Assembly: GCF_024172085.1 (NCBI RefSeq)
Contig: NZ_JAMZDZ010000001.1
Span: 8,742,001 to 8,806,000 of the forward strand
Reading direction: 5' to 3'
Source: Hamadaea flava
GTDB taxonomy: Bacteria; Actinomycetota; Actinomycetes; Mycobacteriales; Micromonosporaceae
Length of the DNA stretch: 64,000 bases
The notes below the pieces were generated by a model, which had not been told where the DNA came from, made no database searches, and saw only the letters and a program-made list of their open reading frames with translations. The position numbers were made by a program, and so were the translations under genes. Shown here one piece after another: positions 53,221 to 61,584 of this stretch. Each line of letters opens with the position of its first letter. Position 1 is the stretch's first letter.

Positions 53221-54690
53221 GTGACCGAGCTGACGGCTGCCACCCTCCACCGACTCGACCCGCGCGTGGCGACCCCGGCCTACGACCGCTCGGCGCTGCA
53301 GGTCGGCATCGTCCACTTCGGCGTCGGCGGGTTCCACCGCGCCCATCAGGAGGTCTACCTCGACGCGATCGCCGCCACGGGCGAGACCAGCTGGGGCGTC
53401 TGCGGCGTCGGCCTGCTGCCGCAAGACGCCGCTGCCCGCGATGCGGCCAACGCCCAGGACGGTCTCTACACGCTGACGACCAACGCACCCGACGGGACGC
53501 AGCAATCCCGCGTGATCGGCACCCTGATCCGCTACCTGTACGCCCCCGACGATCCGGCCGCCGTTCTGGCGGTCCTCACCGCGGCGTCGACCCGGATCGT
53601 CACGCTGACCATCACCGAAGGCGGCTACGGCGTCGACGACGCGACCGGCGAGTTCGATCCGCACGACGAACTCACCCTCCGCGACCTGGCCGGAGCCACC
53701 CAACCGCACAGTGCTTTCGGCTACCTCACCGAGGCGTTGCGACTCCGCCGAGACCAGGGCATCCCGCCCTTCACAGTGGTGACCTGCGACAACATTCAAG
53801 GCAACGGGCATGTCGCGAAGAAGGCGGTCGTCGCGTTCGCCCGGGCGCGAGACCCACAGCTCGCCGAGTGGATCGATGCCACGGTGAGCTTCCCGTGCTC
53901 CATGGTCGATCGGATCACCCCGGCTCCGACGGCACAGACGAGCCAGGCGTTGCGGGACGCGTACGCCGTCGAAGACCGCTGGGCCCTGCAATCCGAGAGC
54001 TTCATCCAATGGGTCGTCGAAGACGACTTCCCGACGGGCCGCCCGGACCTGGCCTCGGCAGGTGTCCAGGTCGTTCCGGACGTCGAGCCCTACGAGCTGA
54101 TGAAGCTGCGGCTGCTCAACGCTTCGCATCAGGCGATGTGCTACCTCGGTCTGCTCGACGGGCAGACCTGGGTCCACGACGTGTGCCAGGACCCGCTCTA
54201 CGTCGCCTTCCTGCGCCGCTACATGGCGACCGAGGGAATGCCGACGCTGCTCCCGGTGCCCGGCGTCGACCTGCCCGCGTACTGCGACCAGCTGATCGAA
54301 CGGTTCGCCAGTGAGGCGGTCCGAGACACGCTCGCACGCCTGGCCGTCGACGGATCCGATCGGCTGCCCAAGTTCTTGATTCCCGTGCTGCGCCATCAGC
54401 TCGCCGTCGGCGGACCCATCGACTGCGGCGTCCTCGTGCTCGCCGCATGGAGCCGATACCTCGAAGGCGCCCTTTTGGAGAACGCGTACGCGATCAACGA
54501 CCGGCGGGCCGAGGAACTGCGCCCCTTCGTCGCCCGGGAACGCACCCAACCCGGCGCGTTGCTGGAGTTCACCCCGGTCTTCGGCGATCTGAGCAGCGAC
54601 CCCCGGCTGGTCGCCAGGTACCTCCAGTTCCGCGAAGACCTCGTGAACCACGGTGCACGCGCCGTGATACAGACCCTCCCCGCCGCATGA
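53221..54690 (+). CDS. Mannitol dehydrogenase family polyol/hexuronate dehydrogenase
   Basis: About 489 aa from the GTG at 53221. An in-frame GTG at 53209 overlaps the AAAGG and is less likely. NAD-binding N-terminus GIVHFGVGGFHRAHQEVYLD. Catalytic region KLRLLNASHQAMCYLGLLDG, with the family's K-x-x-x-x-N-x-x-H. The family covers mannitol, arabinitol, sorbitol and fructuronate/tagaturonate oxidoreductases. With the PfkB kinase it likely converts an imported polyol to a ketose that is then phosphorylated. Confidence 0.92.
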   Translation: MTELTAATLHRLDPRVATPAYDRSALQVGIVHFGVGGFHRAHQEVYLDAIAATGETSWGVCGVGLLPQDAAARDAANAQDGLYTLTTNAPDGTQQSRVIGTLIRYLYAPDDPAAVLAVLTAASTRIVTLTITEGGYGVDDATGEFDPHDELTLRDLAGATQPHSAFGYLTEALRLRRDQGIPPFTVVTCDNIQGNGHVAKKAVVAFARARDPQLAEWIDATVSFPCSMVDRITPAPTAQTSQALRDAYAVEDRWALQSESFIQWVVEDDFPTGRPDLASAGVQVVPDVEPYELMKLRLLNASHQAMCYLGLLDGQTWVHDVCQDPLYVAFLRRYMATEGMPTLLPVPGVDLPAYCDQLIERFASEAVRDTLARLAVDGSDRLPKFLIPVLRHQLAVGGPIDCGVLVLAAWSRYLEGALLENAYAINDRRAEELRPFVARERTQPGALLEFTPVFGDLSSDPRLVARYLQFREDLVNHGARAVIQTLPAA

Positions 54691-55595
54691 GCGTCCTGGT
54701 CGTCGGCGAGGCACTGCTCGACATCGTCAACGGACAACGCCGCCCAGGTGGCAGCCCCATGAACGTCGCCGTCGGACTGGCCCGGCTCGGTGTGACCACC
54801 GTCCTGCACACCTCTCTCGGAACCGACGACGCCGGACGACTCGTCGAACGACACCTCCGCGCAAGCGGCGTACACATCACGCCCGAGTCCTGGGCGTCCC
54901 GGCCGACCTCCATCGCCGAGGTCCAGCTCGACAGCCTCGGCAACGCCACCTACCGCTTCGACATCACCTGGGATCCGGCCCCCATCACCGCGGCACCGGA
55001 GGGCGTCCAGGCCATCCACATCGGCTCCATCGGCGCCGTGATGCCGCCGGGCGCATCAGCTGTCGACGCGATCCTCGACACCGGTCCCGCCTTGGCCATC
55101 CGCAGCTACGACCTGAACATCCGGCCGGGCATCATGCCCAGCCAGGAAGCGGTACGCCAGCGTGCCGAGAACCTCATCGCGCGTACCGGCCTCGTCAAGG
55201 CCAGCGAGGAGGACGTCGCCTGGCTCTATCCCGCACATGCACCTGAGCAGGTGCTCGAACACTGGCTGGGCATCGGCGCGCGACTGGCCGTCCTCACCCG
55301 TGGCGGGCAAGGCGCGCGAGCGATCAATGCCAAGACGACGGTCGACGTCGCAGCACCCCCCACCAACGTTCGCGACACGATCGGCGCGGGCGACTCCTTC
55401 ATGGCCGGACTCCTCGCCGCCCTCGACGATGGGGGAGCGCTGGACCGCGGGCAACTGTCCACGCTCGGCGACGAGCAGGTGCGCGGAGTCATGGAGTTCG
55501 CCGTCCGGTGCGCCAGCGTGACGGTCACTCGCGAGGGCGCGGACCCGCCAGTGCGGGCGGACGTCTGCCTACCAGTCGGCACTGCAGACGCCTGA
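54687..55595 (+). CDS. PfkB-family carbohydrate kinase (fructokinase-like)
   Basis: 302 aa, ATGA overlap with the dehydrogenase. N-terminal sugar-binding GGSPMNVAVGLARLG and C-terminal DTIGAGDSFMAGLLAAL, containing the catalytic Asp and anion hole. Last gene of the operon. Ketose (fructose-like) phosphorylation is expected from context; the exact sugar is unknown. Confidence 0.93.
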   Translation: MSVLVVGEALLDIVNGQRRPGGSPMNVAVGLARLGVTTVLHTSLGTDDAGRLVERHLRASGVHITPESWASRPTSIAEVQLDSLGNATYRFDITWDPAPITAAPEGVQAIHIGSIGAVMPPGASAVDAILDTGPALAIRSYDLNIRPGIMPSQEAVRQRAENLIARTGLVKASEEDVAWLYPAHAPEQVLEHWLGIGARLAVLTRGGQGARAINAKTTVDVAAPPTNVRDTIGAGDSFMAGLLAALDDGGALDRGQLSTLGDEQVRGVMEFAVRCASVTVTREGADPPVRADVCLPVGTADA

Positions 55596-55687
55596 CTGCG
55601 CGGCACGTGATCGTCGGGCGGGGCGTTCCGCTGCACCACCCAACCCCTGTGGCGCGAATGGCGCCGCGCTGGACGGGTCCGTCTGGG

Positions 55688-56161
55688 TCAGCCCAGTGCG
55701 CCGAGATTCTGCGGCAACTGTGAAACGGCTGCGACGAGTTCACCCCGGTGGAAGCTCGCCGTCGGCAGCGCGCCGCTTCGTGCGTACCGCAAGATGCCCT
55801 CGGAATCGATCAGGAACGTGCCGCTGTGCTGCATCAGCAGATGCTTCTCGAGATCGACGGCACGATGGGCGGCGTCGCCGCCCGAGGAGACCACCCGCAG
55901 GCCGCCGGCGCGCCGGTGAACCCGCGTCGCGTCCGCGGTCGTGCCCGGCACGACGATGACCGGGACCACGCCGCGGTCGCCGAGCATGCCGCTCAGCTCG
56001 GCCAAGGCGCGGACATGGTGCAGGCAGACCAGGCAGTTGTGGGCGCGCATGAAGAACAGGACGGCCGACCGGCCGCCGCGGACCTGCTCGAGGTCGGTCC
56101 GTCCGCCGTCGAGTTCGAGCAACGACAGGGCGGGGATGGGCTGGCCGAGAGCGAGCGGCAT
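55688..56161 (-). CDS. Peroxiredoxin-like (AhpC/TSA) protein
   Basis: 157 aa, with GGAGG 7 nt before the ATG at 56161. Thioredoxin fold: GQPIPALSLLELDGGRTDLE, then SAVLFFMRAHNCLVCLHHVR with an unusual C-x-x-C where peroxiredoxins have T-x-x-C. HSGTFLIDSEGILRYAR follows. Divergent from the LysR gene, which probably regulates it. Confidence 0.85.
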   Translation of the reverse strand: MPLALGQPIPALSLLELDGGRTDLEQVRGGRSAVLFFMRAHNCLVCLHHVRALAELSGMLGDRGVVPVIVVPGTTADATRVHRRAGGLRVVSSGGDAAHRAVDLEKHLLMQHSGTFLIDSEGILRYARSGALPTASFHRGELVAAVSQLPQNLGALG

Positions 56162-56280
56162 GGTGGAGCCTCCGAAAGCGGTGACGGGTGGTGCGACCAG
56201 ATCAGTCCACCCGCCGCGGGCCGCCCATGTCCAAGACCGCTTCGGTCCGACCCGATACCGTGCCGGTATCGTTGCTGCGT

Positions 56281-57321
56281 ATGGACCTGCGTAGCCTGCG
56301 TTACTTCGTCGCGGTCGCCGAAGAACTGCACTTCGGCCGGGCGGCACGACGGTTGCACATGGCGCAGCCGCCGCTCAGCCGATCGGTCAAGCAGCTGGAA
56401 ACACAGCTCGGGCAACTACTGCTGCATCGATCGCCGACCGGCGTCAGCCTGACCCCAGCCGGCGAGGCGCTGTACGCGGAGGCCCGCGCCCTGCTCGCCC
56501 ACGCCGACCGGATCCCGGAGCGCGTGACGGCCGCTGCCGGCAGCCCGACGCTCCGCATCGGCGTACTCGCCGACAGCGCCGAGCAGGTCGGTCCCCGGCT
56601 GGTCACGGCTTTCCGGCAGGCGCATCCAGACGTACGCATCCAGATGCGCGAAGCAGACCTCGCCGACCCCTCCTGCGGGCTGAAGACGGCACAGGTGGAC
56701 GTGGCGCTGACCCGTACGCCGTTCGACCGCACCGGCATCGCCACCCGCGCACTGCGTACCGATCCCGTCGGAGTCGTCATGCGCGGTGACGACCCGCTGG
56801 CACACCGGGACTCCGTACGCCTCGACGACCTCGCGGCACGCCGCCGGTTCCGGCTGCCGGAGGAAACCGACGCCGTCTGGCGGGACTACTGGGGCACCGG
56901 CGCGGACAGCACTCAAGCCGGATCGGATCCGATCATTCGCACGTTGCGGGAATGCCTGCAATCCGTCCTGTGGAATGGTGCGATCGGGTTGATGCCACTG
57001 GCCGACGCGCTACCCGACGGCCTGGTGTGCGTACCGCTGGCGGGCATGCCGCCCAGTGACCTGGTGGTCGCGTGGAAGCGGAGCAGTGTGAATCCGTTGG
57101 TGCGATCGTTCATCCGCATCACCGTGGGGTTGCATGGTTCGTCCGCGCTCCGTGGTTCGTCGGCGCCGCATGGTTCCATCGCGGACGGGACGATGGAGCC
57201 GGGCGAACGGCACGCTCAAGCGGCCGTGCGCAGGTCAGTCAGCGCTGGGCGGTCGAGTCCACGCGGTAGGACGGTGCCGGGCGGCAGCCACTCGGAGTCC
57301 AGCTCCAGCACGGCTCGGTAG
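56281..57321 (+). CDS. LysR-family transcriptional regulator
   Basis: ATG at 56281, 346 aa. HTH: RYFVAVAEELHFGRAARRLH then MAQPPLSRSVKQLE. Effector domain to about residue 285. The family is usually about 300 aa. Here a low-complexity tail with repeated GSS(A)-type units (HGSSALRGSSAPHGS) runs on and overlaps the convergent gene by 106 bp, so the tail is probably a recent extension after loss of the original stop. Divergent from the peroxiredoxin, a common LysR target arrangement. Confidence 0.9.
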   Translation: MDLRSLRYFVAVAEELHFGRAARRLHMAQPPLSRSVKQLETQLGQLLLHRSPTGVSLTPAGEALYAEARALLAHADRIPERVTAAAGSPTLRIGVLADSAEQVGPRLVTAFRQAHPDVRIQMREADLADPSCGLKTAQVDVALTRTPFDRTGIATRALRTDPVGVVMRGDDPLAHRDSVRLDDLAARRRFRLPEETDAVWRDYWGTGADSTQAGSDPIIRTLRECLQSVLWNGAIGLMPLADALPDGLVCVPLAGMPPSDLVVAWKRSSVNPLVRSFIRITVGLHGSSALRGSSAPHGSIADGTMEPGERHAQAAVRRSVSAGRSSPRGRTVPGGSHSESSSSTAR

Positions 57322-58355
57322 CCCGTGCCATCCGCCGGTCCGGTCGACTGGACGGGTCCGATGGGCGCCATGTCGGCGAAGTCCTGCGCGTAGCCGTACC
57401 CGTCGTACCAGCACTGGGCGGAGACTGTGCCGCAGAAGGCTGCCAGCCAGCTGAGATGCTTCTTCGCGTTGGTCCGGCAGTGGCCGGTCCCGGTGAACAG
57501 CTGGGTGAGCTCAGACGCAGAGCCGCCCTGTCCCGTTTCGGCCAACAGTTGCGCGCCCTCGACCGTGAACGCAACCCGGGTGTCCGACTCGACGGTGAGG
57601 CGGTAATCGCCGGCATCGGCGGCTGCGTGGTCGTAAGCCTCCAGCAGGTTGTCCAGGAGCCGCCGCAGCAGCTCGGGATGTGTCCGGTCGACACCCTCGC
57701 CCAGGTACATGGCCGGTCGTCGACGGATCACCATCCCGCCGTTCAGGACGATGAGATCAGCGGCATTGAAGTCCGGGCGCGGCCCGTTCGCCAATGCGTA
57801 CCAGTCGGAACGCTCAGTGGGCAGCCCCAACGCGCTGAGCGTCCGAATGCGAGCGTCCTCCTCCGCATCCCATAGCTCGGCGCGCTCGGCGACGTCACCG
57901 GCGAGCATCAGCTGTGCGGAGGTGGGCACCGTGGAAGCGGCCGGCCAGCCATTCGGGAAGCCGGCGCGCAGATACGGACCAAGTTCCGGGCACGGCGCAA
58001 TCCGGAACGCGTGCGGCAGCGCCATCCAGGCACTCGTCACGATGTCCCGGAAGTTGGGGATGCGCACGCAGGCCGCCTCGATCAAGGCCCACCGCGGTGG
58101 CCCGGCGAAATGGCATAGAGCAGGCGAAGCCGCGTCGAGGCCGTAACCCAGTGCTCGGTCGAACGCCCGTGGTGCGAGGCACAGCTCCGCCAACACCTTG
58201 TGCGCCTGCCGATCGTCGGCGAGCGTGGGTGCCAATGCGGCACATCCGCGTACGCCGGGATGCTCGTCGGTCAGCCACTCCCGTGGCTGACCGACGGCCG
58301 CGCCGAGGTCGAGCAGCGAGGCGCACAGCTCATGGGCCTCGGCGATCGAACGCAT
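57216..58355 (-). CDS. Protein with GyrB/GHKL-like RPxMYxG domain and helical N-terminus
   Basis: 379 aa. Residues about 1-150 are Ala/Leu-rich helices resembling HEAT or leaderless helical repeats. From about residue 200: MVIRRRPAMYLGEGVDRTHP, LLRRLLDNLLEAYDHAAADA, YRLTVESDTRVAFTVEG. These match the start of the GyrB/ParE ATPase: R-P-x-M-Y-x-G, then the E/D-N-x-x-(D/E) helix (here DNLLEA) and strand. The later G-x-G-x-x-G lid motifs are not obvious. It may bind ATP weakly or be a degenerate GHKL fold. Function unknown. Confidence 0.7.
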   Translation of the reverse strand: MRSIAEAHELCASLLDLGAAVGQPREWLTDEHPGVRGCAALAPTLADDRQAHKVLAELCLAPRAFDRALGYGLDAASPALCHFAGPPRWALIEAACVRIPNFRDIVTSAWMALPHAFRIAPCPELGPYLRAGFPNGWPAASTVPTSAQLMLAGDVAERAELWDAEEDARIRTLSALGLPTERSDWYALANGPRPDFNAADLIVLNGGMVIRRRPAMYLGEGVDRTHPELLRRLLDNLLEAYDHAAADAGDYRLTVESDTRVAFTVEGAQLLAETGQGGSASELTQLFTGTGHCRTNAKKHLSWLAAFCGTVSAQCWYDGYGYAQDFADMAPIGPVQSTGPADGTGYRAVLELDSEWLPPGTVLPRGLDRPALTDLRTAA

Positions 58356-58430
58356 GCGGGGATCGTAGACGGACTGAACCGCAGACGAGGCCCGCGATGC
58401 TGAAGGATGCGGGCAATTGGTCGGCTTGAC

Positions 58431-58874
58431 TCAGGGTGCGGTGTGCAGGCTCGTCGGCGGCCACTGACCGTCGGCGAACGCCTTCGCCCAGTAGAACGGG
58501 TGCACCTCGGCCAGGGTGCGAATCGACCACCCGTCCGGCGCGTCCGAATCGGGGACGGCGACCTGAACGTCCGGTCCCCAGATGGCCAGCCGCTCCTGGC
58601 AGATGCCGCAGGGGGCGAGCACCTTCGGCCGGCCGCCAGCCTCGCGGTAGACGTAGACCGAAGCGGTCACGCGCCGATCCAGCGTGTACGCCTGGCAGAT
58701 CGCGCCGGTCTCGCCGCACAGCGTCACGCCACCGTTGAGATTGTCGAGCCCGACGCTCGTCACGATCTGGCCGTCGTCGAGGTACATGGCGGCCGCGCCG
58801 CCGGGCTCGTCGGCGGGCCAACGGCGTTCGAGTTGTGCGACGGCAGCGTCGAAGAGTTGTTGATCTAGAAGCAC
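58431..58874 (-). CDS. Cytidine/blasticidin-S deaminase-like protein
   Basis: 147 aa from a GTG. Zinc deaminase motifs: CGE at residues 53-55 (TLCGETGAIC, Cys ligand and catalytic Glu) and PCGIC at 88-92 (LAPCGICQERL, Cys89 and Cys92). The C-x-E...P-C-x-x-C pattern with Cys in place of His fits the cytidine deaminase/blasticidin-S deaminase branch. Likely acts on a free nucleoside or a related antibiotic. Lies downstream of the RiPP-like genes on the same strand, 127 bp away. Confidence 0.85.
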   Translation of the reverse strand: MLLDQQLFDAAVAQLERRWPADEPGGAAAMYLDDGQIVTSVGLDNLNGGVTLCGETGAICQAYTLDRRVTASVYVYREAGGRPKVLAPCGICQERLAIWGPDVQVAVPDSDAPDGWSIRTLAEVHPFYWAKAFADGQWPPTSLHTAP

Positions 58875-59001
58875 GCTGGGAGCATCGCAGCCGAGGGGAT
58901 CGTCGGCAACGCCTTTTCGGCTGGCCGACTTTCGGCTGGGCCGTCATCCGGCTTGCTGGACGATCCGTCCACTGATCTGCGCCGCATGATCGCGCGAGCG
59001 T

Positions 59002-60222
59002 CTACGAACGGACCACGATCTGACGGACCAGCTGCATCGCGGCTCGTACCAGGCCGCGCAGCAGGATCGTCGTCGTCACTGCCATCAGGCACAGGGCTGC
59101 CACCCCAGCGGCCCCCGAAGCGCTGAGCACCCCGGCGTCGCGTACCGCATGGACGGCCATGGTCGCGATCCGGTACGTCGACGGCACCCCGTACGCCGAG
59201 AAGTACCACACCGTCCACGCGACCCCCGGGAAATACAGGAGCAGATAGATCCGGCCGCAGACGATGTCGCGCCGACCGACGGAGGCCAGCAGCGTCAGAT
59301 CCGCCGCCGTCGCCCGGCCGATGGACCGCCGCGCCAGCGCACCCTTCGTGTCCCACAGGTTGCGGCATCGGGTCGCCACCACGAACAAGGCATACACGTC
59401 GGTACGCATGTAGACCTGAAGCTGCACGACGATGCCGGTGGCCTTCAAGAACAGCAGCGCCCGCAACAGATGTCCGGCCGGCGACGACAGGTCGCGTACC
59501 CACAGCAGTTGCACCACCGCGAGGACGCCAACCGTGGCGGCATCCGACAGCATTCCCGCCGACAGCGGCACGATGCGGTCCCGGCGAGGCAGCCCCCACA
59601 ACGCCGTCAGATCCGTCTGGTACGCCAGACTGAGCAGCCGCCGGCTGATGGTCACCCGGCCCCGGACCCCTTTGGCCGCGGCGGCGAGCACATGCGCGCA
59701 TTCGTGCACCAGGCCGGACGCCAACCCCAGCAACGTCACCGTGACCAGGCTGACCAGTGGCACCGGGCCTACGATGAGATCGGTGTACGCCAGACGCACC
59801 GATGGCACGAGCACCATCGCGACGACGGCGGTGACGGCGAGCCCCGCCTGCACCACGAGTCCCGCCCGGCCGAACAGGATCCGGCCGAGCCGAGCCTGCC
59901 AGCGGGCCGGTTCCTCGACATCGGGGACGGGGGCGTCCGCCGCGTCGGCCGGTTGGAGCACACCGGCGGCCACCAGCCCGTCGACGAAGCCCGCGACGTT
60001 CACCGGCTGCCCGGCGCGCTGCTCGGCCCGGTCGGCGCATTCGGCGACGTCGACACCGTCCTTGAGCCACAGCATCACCTGGCCGCCGATCTCCGGGACG
60101 ATGACGTACTCGCCGGTGGCCGCATTGCCCAGCACGTAACCGTCGCCGTCGCGTACCACAGTGATCGCCGCGAATTGTGCCGCCGACGCGACGCGGCCGA
60201 TCGGCTCCTCCGTCGTGGTCAC
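59002..60222 (-). CDS. PqqD-domain membrane M50-type zinc protease, peptide maturation/export
   Basis: 406 aa from a GTG overlapping the E1 stop (GTGA). Residues about 20-92 form a PqqD-like winged helix (GDGYVLGNAATGEYVIVPEI then FVDGLVAAGVL), the type that binds RiPP leader peptides. Six or more membrane spans follow. HECAH (residues 173-177) lies in GLASGLVHECAHVLAAAAKG, the metal site of M50 intramembrane proteases. A possible third ligand is Asp275 in YMRTDVYAL. Probably cleaves and/or exports the modified product of the adjacent peptide gene. Confidence 0.85.
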   Translation of the reverse strand: MTTTEEPIGRVASAAQFAAITVVRDGDGYVLGNAATGEYVIVPEIGGQVMLWLKDGVDVAECADRAEQRAGQPVNVAGFVDGLVAAGVLQPADAADAPVPDVEEPARWQARLGRILFGRAGLVVQAGLAVTAVVAMVLVPSVRLAYTDLIVGPVPLVSLVTVTLLGLASGLVHECAHVLAAAAKGVRGRVTISRRLLSLAYQTDLTALWGLPRRDRIVPLSAGMLSDAATVGVLAVVQLLWVRDLSSPAGHLLRALLFLKATGIVVQLQVYMRTDVYALFVVATRCRNLWDTKGALARRSIGRATAADLTLLASVGRRDIVCGRIYLLLYFPGVAWTVWYFSAYGVPSTYRIATMAVHAVRDAGVLSASGAAGVAALCLMAVTTTILLRGLVRAAMQLVRQIVVRS

Positions 60223-61502
60223 CGCGCGCCTCCGCGTGCCGCCACGAGAGCACTATCGGGTGCCATAGTGGCGTCGGTGCCCGCGTGCGAGTCATCCAGC
60301 GATGTCGTGGCGTTCGTGCCCGCGTGCGAGTCATCCCGCGACGTCGTGGCGTTCGTGCCCGCGTGCGAGTCGTCCGGCGACGTCGCGGCCGCGGTGCCCG
60401 CGCCCAGTGGCACGGCCGAACCGGCGCACAGCCCGCATCGCGGATGCCGCGCCCACGACGATCGCGACGTGGTCATGCCGTCGGCCAGCTCGATGACGTT
60501 ATAGGTGGCCGCGGCGATCGGCGCATCGGTGCGGGTGACGTACCGCATCGCCTCCATCGCCATCAGCCCGGAGATGATCTGCACCACTGGACCAGTGGCT
60601 CGGTTGACGCGGGGTGGATCGATGAACACCCCGTCGCGCTGCCACGCCGGCAACTCGGCGGCCTCGTCGGCACGGTTCAGCTCCAGGCACAGCCGGCATG
60701 GCGTATGCCCGGGTGAGACCGACCAGTAGGACAACGTCGAGTACGCCAGCCCACCGGCGACGAACGGGATGCCCACGGCGAAGCAGGCCTCGTTGACCAG
60801 CAGATGAAGGTCCGCCGGTGAGTCCGCTGCGCAGACGACGACATCGCATCCGGCCGCGAGATCCCGGATGGACGCCACGTCGGCCACGCGCCGCTGCACG
60901 GCCGTCACCCGAGTGCCGGGCGAATAGCCCTCGACCCAGTCGCGCGCCGCGTACACCTTGGGTTTGCCCAGTGCGGCCAGGCCGTAGACGAACTGGCGAG
61001 CGAGGTTTTTGACTTCTACGACGTCGTCGTCGACCAGGGTTATCTCTCCGACGCCCAACCCGACCAGGGCTTGCAGCACGCCGCTGCCCAGACCGCCGGC
61101 GCCCAGCAGCAGCACCCGCGACGTCGCCACCGCGGTGTGGATGTCGGCGCTGGTGCGGTCCATGCGGGCGAACAAGTCGTAGAACCGCAGATTGCTCGCA
61201 TGGCGGAGCCGGGTCGCGTCGTCGAGCCGATCGTCGCCGCAGGCTTCTTCCAGGATTTCCAGCCCGTCCAAATGATCGAGTGCGGCTGCGATCTCAGCCT
61301 CGCTCACCACTGCGCCCCGCGCCGCCATCGCGGCCGGCAGGTCGTTGACCTCGTGACGTCCCTCGGCCAGGACCTGCAACAAAGTCGCGACCGCACCGGA
61401 CGGATCGTCGAGGTAGATGCGTTCGAGCGCCCGCCGGCAGATCATCACCTGCGAACCGGAACTCTGCACGACGATCGCTTTGAGTCTGGGCCGTCGCATC
61501 AC
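60219..61502 (-). CDS. E1/ThiF-like adenylating enzyme with leader-binding-like N-terminus
   Basis: 427 aa from a GTG at 61502. Residues about 1-90 resemble a PqqD/RRE-type winged helix (YLDDPSGAVATLLQVLAEGR). The E1 core has LLLGAGGLGSGVLQALVGLG (131-150), VDDDVVEVKNLARQFVYG (ATP/Mg site, Asp158 and Arg169 region) and zinc pairs C269-x-x-C272 and C356-x-x-C359, as in MccB/MoeB/ThiF. No YcaO partner is in the window, so an MccB- or PaaA-like reaction on the peptide (C-terminal or Glu adenylation) is more likely than azoline formation. The tail consists of 13-residue repeats. Confidence 0.87.
   Translation of the reverse strand: MMRRPRLKAIVVQSSGSQVMICRRALERIYLDDPSGAVATLLQVLAEGRHEVNDLPAAMAARGAVVSEAEIAAALDHLDGLEILEEACGDDRLDDATRLRHASNLRFYDLFARMDRTSADIHTAVATSRVLLLGAGGLGSGVLQALVGLGVGEITLVDDDVVEVKNLARQFVYGLAALGKPKVYAARDWVEGYSPGTRVTAVQRRVADVASIRDLAAGCDVVVCAADSPADLHLLVNEACFAVGIPFVAGGLAYSTLSYWSVSPGHTPCRLCLELNRADEAAELPAWQRDGVFIDPPRVNRATGPVVQIISGLMAMEAMRYVTRTDAPIAAATYNVIELADGMTTSRSSWARHPRCGLCAGSAVPLGAGTAAATSPDDSHAGTNATTSRDDSHAGTNATTSLDDSHAGTDATMAPDSALVAARGGAR
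60277..60393. repeat. Three 39-bp coding tandem repeats in the E1 gene
   Basis: Units begin at 60277, 60316 and 60355 (GTGCCCGCGTGCGAGTC on the plus strand). They encode three copies of a 13-residue unit TSxDDSHAGTNAT near the E1 C-terminus. Divergence between units is low, indicating recent expansion. The tail is expected to be disordered and may vary between strains. Confidence 0.85.
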
Positions 61503-61547
61503 GTGCGTCCCTTCGGTGTCGTCCCGTCGAAGTCGCGTACCGGCGCT

Positions 61548-61579
61548 GTGGGTGACCCAGCCGCGGCCGGATCACCCAC
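61548..61579 (-). promoter_or_regulatory. Intercistronic hairpin between peptide and E1 genes
   Basis: 8-bp perfect stem GTGGGTGA (61548-61555) with TCACCCAC (61572-61579), 16-nt GC-rich loop, in the 82-nt gap between the peptide stop (61585) and the E1 start (61502). RiPP loci often carry such a partial terminator so that precursor mRNA exceeds enzyme mRNA. Confidence 0.5.
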
Positions 61580-61584
61580 GATCG

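Noticed and set aside
57130-57185. Short degenerate repeats of TGGTTCGTC, considered as an iteron or mobile element end
   Set aside because: Only two to three imperfect units inside a coding tail; no inverted ends or target duplication.
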